Shown here piece after piece: positions 49,280 through 57,003 of a stretch of 64,000 bases of DNA (positions are counted from its first letter, which is position 1; the number at the start of each line of letters is the position of its first letter). Under the pieces are notes generated by a model, which was given only the letters and a program-made list of their open reading frames with translations, was not told the DNA's origin and searched no databases. The position numbers and the translations under genes are program-made. This stretch comes from Rhodococcus zopfii NBRC 100606 = JCM 9919 (GTDB taxonomy: Bacteria > Actinomycetota > Actinomycetes > Mycobacteriales > Mycobacteriaceae): positions 62,001-126,000 of the forward strand of contig NZ_BCXI01000009.1 of assembly GCF_001895025.1 (NCBI RefSeq), given 5' to 3'.

Positions 49280-49776
49280 CCGACATCGACCGCACCGAAG
49301 CCCGGCTGCGCCTGCACATCGGGGAGGCCGGTGCGGCTGTGCTGCGTCTGAACGAAGGCAGCCCGGCCGTCGCGACCGCCCTGACCAAGCTCGTTCAGGT
49401 CATCGCCGACGAAGCCGCCCGCACACCGCGTTTCGCGAAGGCCCTGGCCGGTGCGATCGCCGCGGCCGGCGAACCGGCGGCCGCGCCTGCGCCGGCACCC
49501 GTCCCGGTGACGCCGGTCGAGAAGAAGCCGGCCGCGCGCCGCGGCAAGCGTTCCCCCGGCCCGTTCGATCCGTTCGCGGTGTACCGCGCCGACGGCGAGG
49601 ACGGTCTGCGCGCCCGGCTCGCGCCCCTCGAACTCGAACAGCTCAAGGACATCGTCGCCGAACACAACATGGACTACGACCGGCTGGCGATGCGGTGGCG
49701 CACGGCGTCGAAACTGCACGATCGCATCGTCGAACGCGTCAAGGCTGCGTGGACAAAAGGCGACGCGTTCCGCTGA
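49276..49776 (+). CDS. Small ParA-partner protein, unknown function
   Basis: A 166-residue protein translationally coupled to the ParA-like ATPase (GTGA). It has an N-terminal helical segment (about residues 5-63), an Ala/Pro linker near 66-85, a basic patch KKPAARRGKR and a C-terminal helical domain FDPFAVYRADGEDGLR...LEQLKDIVAEHNMDYDRLAMRW. It lacks ParB motifs. The tail may bind DNA or protein and could be the adaptor that gives the ATPase its cargo. This is inference from gene coupling. Confidence 0.8.
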   Translation: MTDIDRTEARLRLHIGEAGAAVLRLNEGSPAVATALTKLVQVIADEAARTPRFAKALAGAIAAAGEPAAAPAPAPVPVTPVEKKPAARRGKRSPGPFDPFAVYRADGEDGLRARLAPLELEQLKDIVAEHNMDYDRLAMRWRTASKLHDRIVERVKAAWTKGDAFR

Positions 49777-49780
49777 GCTG

Positions 49781-50200
49781 TCACATCCTGCCGCGTTTGC
49801 GCCACTCGATCGCGGGGCAGGTGTCCATCACCATCGGGACACCCGCGGCGATGGTCCGGTCGAACGCGTCCTCGTCGACGACGCCGAGCTGGAACCACAC
49901 GGCCTTCGCGCCGATGTCCACCGCCTGGTCCGCGAACTCGCCTGCGGCCTCCGATCGGCGGAACACATCGACGACGTCGATCGGGAACGGCACGTCCGCG
50001 AGCGTCGCGTAGCCCTGCTCACCGAGCACCGTCTGCGCCGACGGGTGGATCGGGACGATACGTTTGCCGCGCGATTGCAACAGCCCCGCGATCTCGTACG
50101 CGGTCCGGGTCGGATCGCCGGACAACCCGACGACCGCCCACGTGTCGCATTCGTCGAGCATGAACTCGACGGCATCGGGGTCCTGCCACGAACTGGTCAT
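49781..50200 (-). CDS. CoA-binding domain protein (YccU-like)
   Basis: A 139-residue single-domain protein of the CoA_binding_2 family with a Rossmann fold. Features are TWAVVGLSGDPTRTAYEIAGLLQSRG near residues 20-45, RIVPIHPSAQTVLGEQGYATLADVP and VWFQLGVVDEDAFDRTIAAGVPMVMDTCPAIE near 100-132. Family members bind CoA or nucleotides and are not linked to a defined reaction. It is convergent with the ParA partner gene, with only a few bases between stops. Confidence 0.92.
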   Translation of the reverse strand: MTSSWQDPDAVEFMLDECDTWAVVGLSGDPTRTAYEIAGLLQSRGKRIVPIHPSAQTVLGEQGYATLADVPFPIDVVDVFRRSEAAGEFADQAVDIGAKAVWFQLGVVDEDAFDRTIAAGVPMVMDTCPAIEWRKRGRM

Positions 50201-50212
50201 GGCGGCAAAATA

Positions 50213-50998
50213 CTAGGGAATCGTCGTCCCTGTCCCCGGTACGCACAGCGGCGGCACCGTCGGGACGCACAACGGTTCGACCGGTGGTGGTGCGGCCCGC
50301 CCGTCCGTGAACGCGGCGGTCACGTCGGACGAAAGCTGCTCGGCCGAACCGTAGGTCGACGCGGCGACCACGAAATCCGTTCCGAAGGAGGCGGATGCGT
50401 GCGCGGAAACGTGATCGTCCGTCCATCCCCATTTGGTGCCGATCACCCCCGGCAGCCGAGCGGTACCGAAGTCCTGTGCGGTTCCGTCCGCCGCTCGTTC
50501 ATGGGCCGACGCCATGGCCGCGAGCACCGGTGACCCGGGATCCGTGCGAATCTTCGTATCCAGGTAGGTGACCATGTCGTAGGTCGACGTCGTCGCGCTT
50601 CCCCAGTATCCGGAGGTGCGCGTGTCGATCAGGCCGAACGCGGCGGTCGTCGTGCCGATCGCGCCGGGGTACTTCGCGTGCAGCCGCTCGGCGATCCCGT
50701 CGTCGGAGGAGCGGATCATCTCGACGGCGGCGTCACGATCCGCGGGATCGCCGAGCCGGACGACGTGCTCGGCGAGATAGAGCTTGGCGATCGACATCGC
50801 GGTGCGCGATTGGTGTTCGTTCGCCGTTCCGGTACGCACACCGGACAGCGAGGCGAACGAGATCTGCGTGCGGGCGGGGGCACTCACCGTCCCGTCGGGG
50901 GCCGGTATCGGTGTCGGCGCTGCCCACGCGGACGGGGGTCCCAGCACAATCGCCATCAGCGCGGCAGCGGCCGCGAATATCTTCGCCGTCCTGCGCAT
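50213..50998 (-). CDS. Secreted penicillin-binding/class A beta-lactamase-like serine hydrolase
   Basis: A 261-residue exported protein. Its signal peptide (RRTAKIFAAAAALMAIVLG to SAWA) is followed by a beta-lactamase-like domain: SxxK in TAMSIAKLYLAEH, an SDN-like SSDDGIAE and a KTG-like motif GTKWGWTDD. The latter two are variant, so it may be a defective or specialised member rather than a resistance enzyme. A Pro-rich tail with repeated LCVP ends it. The ATG at 50998 lacks an obvious ribosome site. It is divergent from the enoyl-CoA hydratase. Confidence 0.82.
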   Translation of the reverse strand: MRRTAKIFAAAAALMAIVLGPPSAWAAPTPIPAPDGTVSAPARTQISFASLSGVRTGTANEHQSRTAMSIAKLYLAEHVVRLGDPADRDAAVEMIRSSDDGIAERLHAKYPGAIGTTTAAFGLIDTRTSGYWGSATTSTYDMVTYLDTKIRTDPGSPVLAAMASAHERAADGTAQDFGTARLPGVIGTKWGWTDDHVSAHASASFGTDFVVAASTYGSAEQLSSDVTAAFTDGRAAPPPVEPLCVPTVPPLCVPGTGTTIP

Positions 50999-51089
50999 AT
51001 ACCCGAACGCTAGTCCTTCGGCCGTCACGATGGGGCCGTACCGGTAGGTTGCTGCGAAAGGTTCGAAACCCTGAAAGGGAGGGCGCCGC

Positions 51090-51932
51090 GTGTCCGAGAC
51101 CGGTACCGAGAAGTCCGTTGTCGTCGATCGCGACGGGACCGTCGCGATCGTGCGGTTGAACCGCCCCGACCGGCTCAACGCCTTCACCACCGAGATGTGC
51201 CACCGGCTGCTCGAGGTCTTCGACGAACTCGACGCCGACGACGACGTGCGGGCGATCGTGCTCACCGGAACCGGCCGGGCCTTCTGCGCGGGCGCGGACC
51301 TCGGTGCCGGCGGCGACACATTCGTTCTCGACGACGGTCCCCACACCGGCGGCGCACCCGCCGACACGGGCGGCCTGGTCTCCCTGCGGATCTTCCGTTC
51401 CACCAAACCGGTCATCGCGGCCATCAACGGTCCCGCCGCCGGCGTCGGTGTCACCATGACCCTGCCCGCCGATATCCGGATCGCTTCGGACACAGCAAAA
51501 TTCGGCTTCGTGTTTGCGCGTCGCGGGCTGGTGCCGGAAGCCTGCTCCACGTGGTTCCTGCCCCGTGTGGTGGGGATCTCCACCGCCGTCGAATGGACCG
51601 TCGGCGGGAAGATGGTGCCCGCGGACGAAGCGCTCGCGCGCGGCCTGGTGCGCGAACTCGTCCCGGCCGACCGGGTCCTCGACCGCGCCCTCGAGGTCGC
51701 CCGCGAACTCGTCTCCGGGACCGCGCCGGTCTCGGTGGCCCTGACCCGGCAACTGATGTGGCGGATGCTCGGTGCATCCGGGCCGGAGGTCGCGCACCGG
51801 GCCGAGTCCATCGGCATCTACGTCCGCGGCGCCTCCGACGACGTGCGTGAAGGTGTCGAGGCGTTCCTCGAGAAGCGGGAGCCGCAGTTCCCCAACCGCG
51901 TTTCGGACGGGCTGCCGGATCTGTTCGACTAG
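51090..51932 (+). CDS. Enoyl-CoA hydratase/isomerase family protein
   Basis: A 280-residue crotonase-fold protein. It shows VAIVRLNRPDRLNAF near residues 18-32, the first oxyanion segment AFCAGADLGAGGD near 64-76 and INGPAAGVGVTMTLPADIRIAS near 112-133; FGFVFARRGLVPEACSTWFL near 137 carries Glu at the position used by hydratases. The length and ending are typical of fatty-acid degradation paralogs. The GTG start at 51090 follows GGGAGGG. Its stop overlaps the stop of the convergent gene by two bases within CTAG. Confidence 0.9.
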   Translation: MSETGTEKSVVVDRDGTVAIVRLNRPDRLNAFTTEMCHRLLEVFDELDADDDVRAIVLTGTGRAFCAGADLGAGGDTFVLDDGPHTGGAPADTGGLVSLRIFRSTKPVIAAINGPAAGVGVTMTLPADIRIASDTAKFGFVFARRGLVPEACSTWFLPRVVGISTAVEWTVGGKMVPADEALARGLVRELVPADRVLDRALEVARELVSGTAPVSVALTRQLMWRMLGASGPEVAHRAESIGIYVRGASDDVREGVEAFLEKREPQFPNRVSDGLPDLFD

Positions 51933-52702
51933 AGGCCGGCCTGATCGACTCCGTACTCGGCCTGCGTTCTGGTGTATCCCTCGAACATCAACTGGTCGAT
52001 CAGGCCCTGACGCGAAAAGGCGGTGTAGTCGAGATAGTCCTCCGCGGCTTTCGCGGCCTGCTCATTCCAATCGGGTGAAATGTAGTCCACGGCGAAAGTC
52101 GCGTCCTCGGTGGAGTAGTCCTCGAACTCCAGCTGCTCGATCAGACCCTGGCGCGAGAATGCGGTGTAGTCGAGATAGTCGCTCGCCGATCGTACGGCGT
52201 TCCTCTGCCCCGCAGTCATCCCGGCCTGCGTCCTTGCCGGCGCCGTGGTCGCCGGTTCGACGGTCACGGTACGTGCCTGGGTCACTGTTTCGACAGGCGT
52301 CACCAGTGTCTGTGTGGGTGTCGGGCCGGCAGTCGAGGTTGTTGCCGTTGTTGTGGAGGGGACTTTGGTCGAGGTCGTCGGTTTCGTGGTGGCCGGGGTA
52401 GTTTCCGTCGCACTGGACTGCGTCGTTTCCGCCTGAGCGCTCGATGCCTCGTCAGAGGACCTGCCGAGAGAGCCGAACGCGCCGGCGACGACGACGAGCA
52501 CCGCTGCCGCCCCCGCGATCCACGGCCATTTCTTGCGGTTCGTCTGGCCGGACCCCGGGACTGCAGGCAACTCCGGCATGGGTTCGGGCAGTGTCGGGCT
52601 CGCCGGGTATGGCTGAACCGCTGACGTCCACTGCTGTCCGTCCCACCACCGCAGTTGCGCGGAGCCTTCGGGGTCGGGATGCCATCCAGCAGGTGTAGTC
52701 AT
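51929..52702 (-). CDS. Membrane-anchored surface protein with DUF2510 and two Ltp repeats
   Basis: A 257-residue protein. An N-terminal DUF2510 motif (AGWHPDPEGSAQLRWWDGQQWT, near residues 5-26) precedes a Pro-rich stretch, a membrane span (WPWIAGAAAVLVVVAGAFG near 59-77) and a Thr/Ser/Pro spacer to about 150. Two tandem Ltp repeats end it, each containing SxYLDYTAFSRQGLI-like text (near 172 and 222). Ltp domains occur in host-surface lipoproteins, one of which blocks phage DNA entry in Streptococcus. No lipobox is seen; this one is held by its internal span. Its stop overlaps that of the convergent hydratase. Confidence 0.88.
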   Translation of the reverse strand: MTTPAGWHPDPEGSAQLRWWDGQQWTSAVQPYPASPTLPEPMPELPAVPGSGQTNRKKWPWIAGAAAVLVVVAGAFGSLGRSSDEASSAQAETTQSSATETTPATTKPTTSTKVPSTTTATTSTAGPTPTQTLVTPVETVTQARTVTVEPATTAPARTQAGMTAGQRNAVRSASDYLDYTAFSRQGLIEQLEFEDYSTEDATFAVDYISPDWNEQAAKAAEDYLDYTAFSRQGLIDQLMFEGYTRTQAEYGVDQAGL

Positions 52703-52854
52703 GATTGTTCTTTACCTAGCGAATAATCCGCCGTTACCGGATGTGGCGACGATCACACGACTGCTGCGGTGGAGTCGAATTCGTATCCGGTGGTCCGGTT
52801 CGGCGATGGCCGTCGCGTGGCCCGTGAGAATCGCTGACTGACCGTCGCAATCGA

Positions 52855-53427
52855 TCAGATCAGGTAGAGCACGAGCGCCGCCGCGATCAGTGCGACGAGC
52901 CAGCCGTCGGTCGCCCACCGCAACCAGCGCGGGGCGCCGCGGACCTCCATGAAGGTCCGGATGATCAGGCGGCACTTGACGGCGGCGAGTGCGAGGACCA
53001 GCACGGTGATCGGCACGCTGGCACCGACCGTCGTCGTTGAGTGGCCGGGCGCGAGCCACCACGATCCGATGGTGATGGCCGTCAGCGCGAGCCACGTGAC
53101 GGTGATGGTGCGGGTCGACGTGCCGGCCCGGGTCTTCGTCGCTTCTGTCATGTGATAGCCGACCGGCCCGTTGGTGATCGCGGCGCCGCCGAGCAGGACC
53201 AGCAGCAGACAGAACCCGATCTGGATCATGCTGTGGTGCTGTGCGAAGAACTCGACCTTCTGGACGGTCGACACGTCCGGCCGCGGTGGTGGCGTCACCC
53301 GCGTCAGCAGGCAGATGATCACGCCGAACACGGCGTAGAAGCCTGGGAAGATCCAGTAGACGAGCCAGACGTCGGGTTTGCCACCCCGCGCCGCCCCGGG
53401 CTGAGGGCCGTGTGGAAGGCGGCGCAT
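52855..53427 (-). CDS. Membrane protein with C-terminal cytochrome c oxidase subunit IV-like domain
   Basis: A 190-residue protein with about five predicted spans. The C-terminal part (WLALTAITIGSWWL, then VLVLALAAVKCRLIIRTFMEVRGAPRWLR, then LVALIAAALVLYLI) matches the prokaryotic subunit IV (NorF-like) family, where K-R-hydrophobic-FME-R-x-AP is diagnostic. Two extra N-terminal spans (VYWIFPGFYAVFGVIICLL and MIQIGFCLLLVLLGG) are unusual for that family of about 100 residues. The ATG at 53427 is the first in-frame start before the spans, with AGGAG 13 bases upstream, so the exact start is unsure. No oxidase genes are adjacent. Confidence 0.7.
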   Translation of the reverse strand: MRRLPHGPQPGAARGGKPDVWLVYWIFPGFYAVFGVIICLLTRVTPPPRPDVSTVQKVEFFAQHHSMIQIGFCLLLVLLGGAAITNGPVGYHMTEATKTRAGTSTRTITVTWLALTAITIGSWWLAPGHSTTTVGASVPITVLVLALAAVKCRLIIRTFMEVRGAPRWLRWATDGWLVALIAAALVLYLI

Positions 53428-53495
53428 GGCCCGGGGTCTTCTCCTCGCCGGCGCCGGGGGGTGACACCGATCGTGTCGGACTGTCGGGTCAGAAT

Positions 53496-53533
53496 GTCTC
53501 CACGTGCCGGGGTGCAGCCCGGCACGTGGAGAC
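53496..53533. other. 16-bp perfect hairpin in the exonuclease leader
   Basis: Arms 53496-53511 and 53518-53533 pair perfectly over 16 bp with a GTGCAG loop, ending 14 bases before the GTG of the exonuclease gene and just before its GGAGG. It includes CACGTG in each arm. Its placement between divergent genes suggests a control element or a dispersed palindrome rather than a terminator. Confidence 0.7.
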
Positions 53534-53547
53534 AAGCCGGAGGAAAC

Positions 53548-54633
53548 GTGACCGATACTCACACGACGACACTGCCGCGCGACCACCGGTGGGTCGTCGT
53601 CGACGTCGAGACCTCGGGTCTGCGCCCCAACGCCCACCGCGTGCTCAGCGTCGCCGCGCTGGTCCTGGACGCGGACGGCATGGTCGAGCGTGAGTTCTCC
53701 ACCCTCGTGAACCCGGACTGCGATCCCGGTCCCGTCCACGTCCACAACCTGACCCGCGAACGACTCGCCGGCGCACCGCGATTCGAGGACATCTCCCGCG
53801 ACCTCGCCGACATACTCGACGGCGGCACCCTCGTCGCCCACAACGCCACGTTCGACTACGGCTTCCTCGACGCCGAATTCCGCCGCGCCGGAACGTCCCT
53901 GCCCGTGCAGCACCGGCTGTGCACGATGGCGCTGTCGCGACGCCTCGAACTCGACGTCCCCAACTTCCGGCTCGCCACCCTCGCGCAGCACTGGAAGGTG
54001 CAGCAGCTGCAGGAACACGACGCCTACGACGACGCTCGCGTCCTGTCCGAGGTGTTCCGGCACAGCGCCGCGCTGGCGGACAGCCTGCAGCTGCCACTGC
54101 CCGTCGTGAACTGCCGCGGACGCAGGGCCGCCTACCCGGATTCGGTGCCGCGTGTGGCGTGTGACTGGCAGAACCCGGGCCGGCTCACCGACGCCGGTCT
54201 CGTGCAGGGCATGAAGGTCGTCGTCAGCGGCTCGACCACCACCCCGCGCCTGACGCTCGCATCCCGCATGACCGTCGCCGGCCTCGACGTGATGAACCAG
54301 GTCAGCCGCCAGACCAGCGTGCTGGTGTGCAACGACCCGATCGTGCAGACCGGCAAGGTCCGCAAGGCCATGGCGCTGGACATCCCGATCATCGACGAAC
54401 CGCAACTCGAAGAGCTGCTCGCCCGGGTGCGGCCCGGTGTGCCGAAGGTCGCGACCGTCATCGACGTGGTGCCCCAGCCCGGAATGCCACTGGAGACGCC
54501 GATCGTCATCGAGCAGTCCGCCGCACCGGCCGAGATCCCCGCCCGGACCTGGGCACTGGCCGGGCAGAAGCCGAAACTGTGGTCCGGGCGTCGCGTGTTG
54601 CTGCTCGGCGGCAATCACCTCGACGGGTGCTGA
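53548..54633 (+). CDS. DnaQ-like 3'-5' exonuclease with C-terminal BRCT-like domain
   Basis: A 361-residue protein. The N-terminal DEDD exonuclease domain has VVVDVETSGL (Asp/Glu) near residues 14-23, LVAHNATFDYGFLDAEF near 93-109 and HDAYDDARVL near 155, giving the DEDDh set. After about residue 205 a BRCT-like domain follows: GLVQGMKVVVSGSTTTPRLTL, VSRQTSVLVCNDP and KVRKAMALDIPIIDEPQLEELL, as in NAD-dependent ligases. It should act on DNA ends or repair intermediates. A GTG start with GGAGG 4 bases upstream. The next gene overlaps (TGATG). Confidence 0.9.
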   Translation: MTDTHTTTLPRDHRWVVVDVETSGLRPNAHRVLSVAALVLDADGMVEREFSTLVNPDCDPGPVHVHNLTRERLAGAPRFEDISRDLADILDGGTLVAHNATFDYGFLDAEFRRAGTSLPVQHRLCTMALSRRLELDVPNFRLATLAQHWKVQQLQEHDAYDDARVLSEVFRHSAALADSLQLPLPVVNCRGRRAAYPDSVPRVACDWQNPGRLTDAGLVQGMKVVVSGSTTTPRLTLASRMTVAGLDVMNQVSRQTSVLVCNDPIVQTGKVRKAMALDIPIIDEPQLEELLARVRPGVPKVATVIDVVPQPGMPLETPIVIEQSAAPAEIPARTWALAGQKPKLWSGRRVLLLGGNHLDGC

Positions 54634-55394
54634 TGCGCTCCCGCATCACCCAGCTCGGCGCCCGGCCCGCGCTCAACTTCACCGCCGCGGTCACCGACGT
54701 GCTCGTCCTCGACGGCGGCCACGACGACAAACGCATGCCGCGCGTCACGGCGCGGCAGCTCCCGATCCTCAGCCAGGAGGACGTCGACGCCGCCCTCGAC
54801 CGGGGTGTCGTGCCCCCGCACATGCGTCTCGAAGCGCAACTGTCCGCGCCCGTGCTGTCCCGCGGCGAGGTCATCGACCTGCCCGCGAAGAACTCGTCGT
54901 GGGCGGTGAACGTCGCATGGAAGGCCGAGGCCGTCGGCGACGAGTCGGGTATGGACCCGATCGATGTCGACGTCGTCGCGTTCCTGCTCGGACCGGACGA
55001 CAAGGTCGACACCGACGACGATTTCGTGTTCTACAACAACCCGCTCGTCGACGACGGGGTTGTCGAGCTGACCGTCGATGGGCCCAGCGAACAGTGCGTG
55101 CGTCTCGACCTCGCCGGGCTGCCCGAGGACTGCCACCGCATCGCCATCGCCGCGGCCATCGACGGTGACCGCACGTTCGGTGATCTCGGTGCCGTGTCGG
55201 TGAGCGTCGACGGCGACGACACCACCGCCGCGACGTTCGTCCTCGACGCCGGCACCACCGAACGCACCATGGTGCTCACCGAGATCTACCGGCGTGCCGG
55301 CAAGTGGCGAGTGCGTGCGGTCGGGCAGGGATACGACGACGACCTGGCCGCACTGGTCCTCCGGTACGGCGTCGACGTCGCTGAGGAGGACTGA
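54633..55394 (+). CDS. TerD-family protein
   Basis: A 253-residue TerD/TerZ-like calcium-binding protein. The core is near residues 87-200: VNVAWKAEAVGDESGMDPIDVDVVAFLLGPDDKV, DDDFVFYNNPLVDDGVVEL, LAGLPEDCHRIAIAAAIDG and a final FVLDAGTTERTMVLTEIYRRAGKWRVRAVGQGYDDDLAAL (given by position, residues about 205-245). It overlaps the exonuclease stop, implying coupling. TerD proteins are linked to tellurite resistance, stress and phage defence, but the biochemical role is not settled. An N-terminal ~60 residues of unknown type precede the core. Confidence 0.9.
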   Translation: MRSRITQLGARPALNFTAAVTDVLVLDGGHDDKRMPRVTARQLPILSQEDVDAALDRGVVPPHMRLEAQLSAPVLSRGEVIDLPAKNSSWAVNVAWKAEAVGDESGMDPIDVDVVAFLLGPDDKVDTDDDFVFYNNPLVDDGVVELTVDGPSEQCVRLDLAGLPEDCHRIAIAAAIDGDRTFGDLGAVSVSVDGDDTTAATFVLDAGTTERTMVLTEIYRRAGKWRVRAVGQGYDDDLAALVLRYGVDVAEED

Positions 55395-55396
55395 CC

Positions 55397-56248
55397 ATGA
55401 CCCTTGTCTCCCCGGAAGAGCTCGCCGAACTCCTCGCGTCCGGAACCTCGGTGCGCGTGCTCGACGTCAGGTGGTCGCTCGCCGAACCAGACGGCCACGC
55501 GGCGTTCGAGAGTGGGCACATCCCGGGCGCGGTGTACGTCGACCTGGAAACCGACCTCAGCGACCACACCGTGCCCGGCCGCGGCCGGCACCCGTTGCCG
55601 TCCGGCGACGCCCTCGAAGCGTCGCTGCGGCGGTGGGGTGTCGACGACGGCGACACCGTCGTCGTCTACGACGACTGGAACCGTGCCGGTTCCTCCCGCG
55701 CATGGTGGATGTTGCGCGCCGCCGGACTCGGGGACGTGCGGATCCTCGACGGAGGACTCGGCGCGTGGCGCGCGCTCGGCAAGCCCGTCGGCACCGAGGT
55801 CGAATCACCCCGGCCTGGCTCGATCACCCTTGTGCACAGGAACTTCGACGCAGGCGCGCTCGCAACCCTCACCGCCGCCGACGCCGCGGAACTCGCCCGC
55901 GACGGCGTGCTCCTCGACGCCCGCGCGCCCGAACGATTCCGCGGCGAGATCGAACCGATCGACCCGGTCGCCGGGCACATTCCGGGGGCGGTGAACCTGC
56001 CGTCCACCGCACTGCTCGGGCCGGACGGCCGGTTCGCGCCCGCCGACGACCTGCGTGCTCTGTTCGCGGCGCGCGGCGTCGACGGCGGGAACGAGGCCGG
56101 CGCCTACTGCGGGTCGGGCGTAACCGCCGCGGTGGTCGTCGCCGCCGCCGAGGTCGCGGGCATCGATCTCGCGCTGTTCCCCGGTTCGTGGTCGCAATGG
56201 TCGTCGGATCCGGCCAATCCCGTCGAAACCGGCCCCGCCACAGACTGA
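55397..56248 (+). CDS. Two-domain sulfurtransferase (rhodanese, thiosulfate/3-mercaptopyruvate)
   Basis: A 283-residue tandem rhodanese. The first, inactive domain has VLDVRWSLAEPDGHAAFESGHIPGAVYVD near residues 21-49; the second has VLLDARAPERFRGEIEPIDPVAGHIPGAVNLPS and the active loop YCGSGVTA with Cys238. Arg and Ser/Thr around the cysteine do not settle thiosulfate versus mercaptopyruvate. It starts two bases after the terD stop, so it belongs to the exonuclease-TerD unit. Confidence 0.93.
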   Translation: MTLVSPEELAELLASGTSVRVLDVRWSLAEPDGHAAFESGHIPGAVYVDLETDLSDHTVPGRGRHPLPSGDALEASLRRWGVDDGDTVVVYDDWNRAGSSRAWWMLRAAGLGDVRILDGGLGAWRALGKPVGTEVESPRPGSITLVHRNFDAGALATLTAADAAELARDGVLLDARAPERFRGEIEPIDPVAGHIPGAVNLPSTALLGPDGRFAPADDLRALFAARGVDGGNEAGAYCGSGVTAAVVVAAAEVAGIDLALFPGSWSQWSSDPANPVETGPATD

Positions 56249-56255
56249 TCGATCT

Positions 56256-56306
56256 CCGGCCGCCGTCCTGGCCGGGGGAGGGGAGTCTTCACCCGGCTGG
56301 GCCAGG
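56256..56306. terminator. Probable terminator between rhodanese and convergent gene
   Basis: CCTGGCC (56267-56273) and GGCCAGG (56300-56306) flank an inner CCGGG/CCCGG pair. CCGGCC (56256) can also pair with GGCCGG (56270). These overlapping stems begin 8 bases after the rhodanese stop and lie before the leftward beta-propeller gene's end at 56401. Imperfect and without a T-run. Confidence 0.45.
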
Positions 56307-56400
56307 GATCGACTTCCGGCTTTCGGTCGCGGGGTGTGCCGGCACCGCCGCCGCCCGAACGGTCCGCATCCGCGAACCGCACCGCGTCCGCGTCGTGTGG

Positions 56401-56895
56401 TCAGCGCCACGACGTTTCGGGCTCGCTCACCGAGATGCTGCGGGAGAGGCCGTCCGATGTGTAGACGTTGTGTGTTCCGGGATCGACGACGGGGCTTCGC
56501 GGAGCGTCGCCGACCCGGTGGGTACGAACCAACTCCATTGTTTCCAGGTTGATTTCGGATGCAGTGCCGCCACTGAAGTTCGTGATGTACAGCGACTGCC
56601 GGGCCGGATCGATTGCAGAGTCGCCGCCGCCGTCGAACGCGACGGGGTATGGGCCGGTGTCGGTGGAGGGGTCGATGACGTCGACTTTTCCTCCAGTCCA
56701 ATCGAATTCACCGCCGATCGGAATCGGGACGTACAGTCGTCCGGTGATCACGGCGAATCCCCGGGAAACCTCCGGGTACTCGTTCCCGATTCGGAATCTC
56801 GACGTGACGACCTTGTGGGCCGTATCGATCACGGTGAATTCGTCGGCTCCGACGATGTGTCGCCCCGTGTCACGAGTACGTCCTCCGCCCGTCAT
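56401..56895 (-). pseudogene. Truncated YncE-like beta-propeller protein
   Basis: A 164-residue frame encoding about three blades of a YncE/surface-layer beta-propeller: EFTVIDTAHKVVTSRFRIG, VDVIDPSTDTGPYPVAFDGGGD and LYITNFSGGTASEINLETMELV, then NVYTSDGLSRSISVSEP. Family proteins are about 350-400 residues and exported, but this has no signal peptide and begins inside a blade; upstream the frame meets a stop. The ATG at 56895 has no clear ribosome site. It is probably a 5'-deleted remnant, though a short expressed protein cannot be excluded. Confidence 0.55.
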
Positions 56896-57003
56896 CGAGT
56901 GAATGCCGACCCCCGGCGTTTGCCACCCGAATCAATCACACTGCGGCGGTGCTGCACAGTCGGTCGAATGATCCACACGGCACGCGCCGTACGGTGATTG
57001 CGC

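Noticed and set aside
53428-54618. Extension of the subunit IV-like protein on the minus strand
   Set aside because: It would be antisense to the exonuclease, whose DEDD and BRCT motifs are clear.
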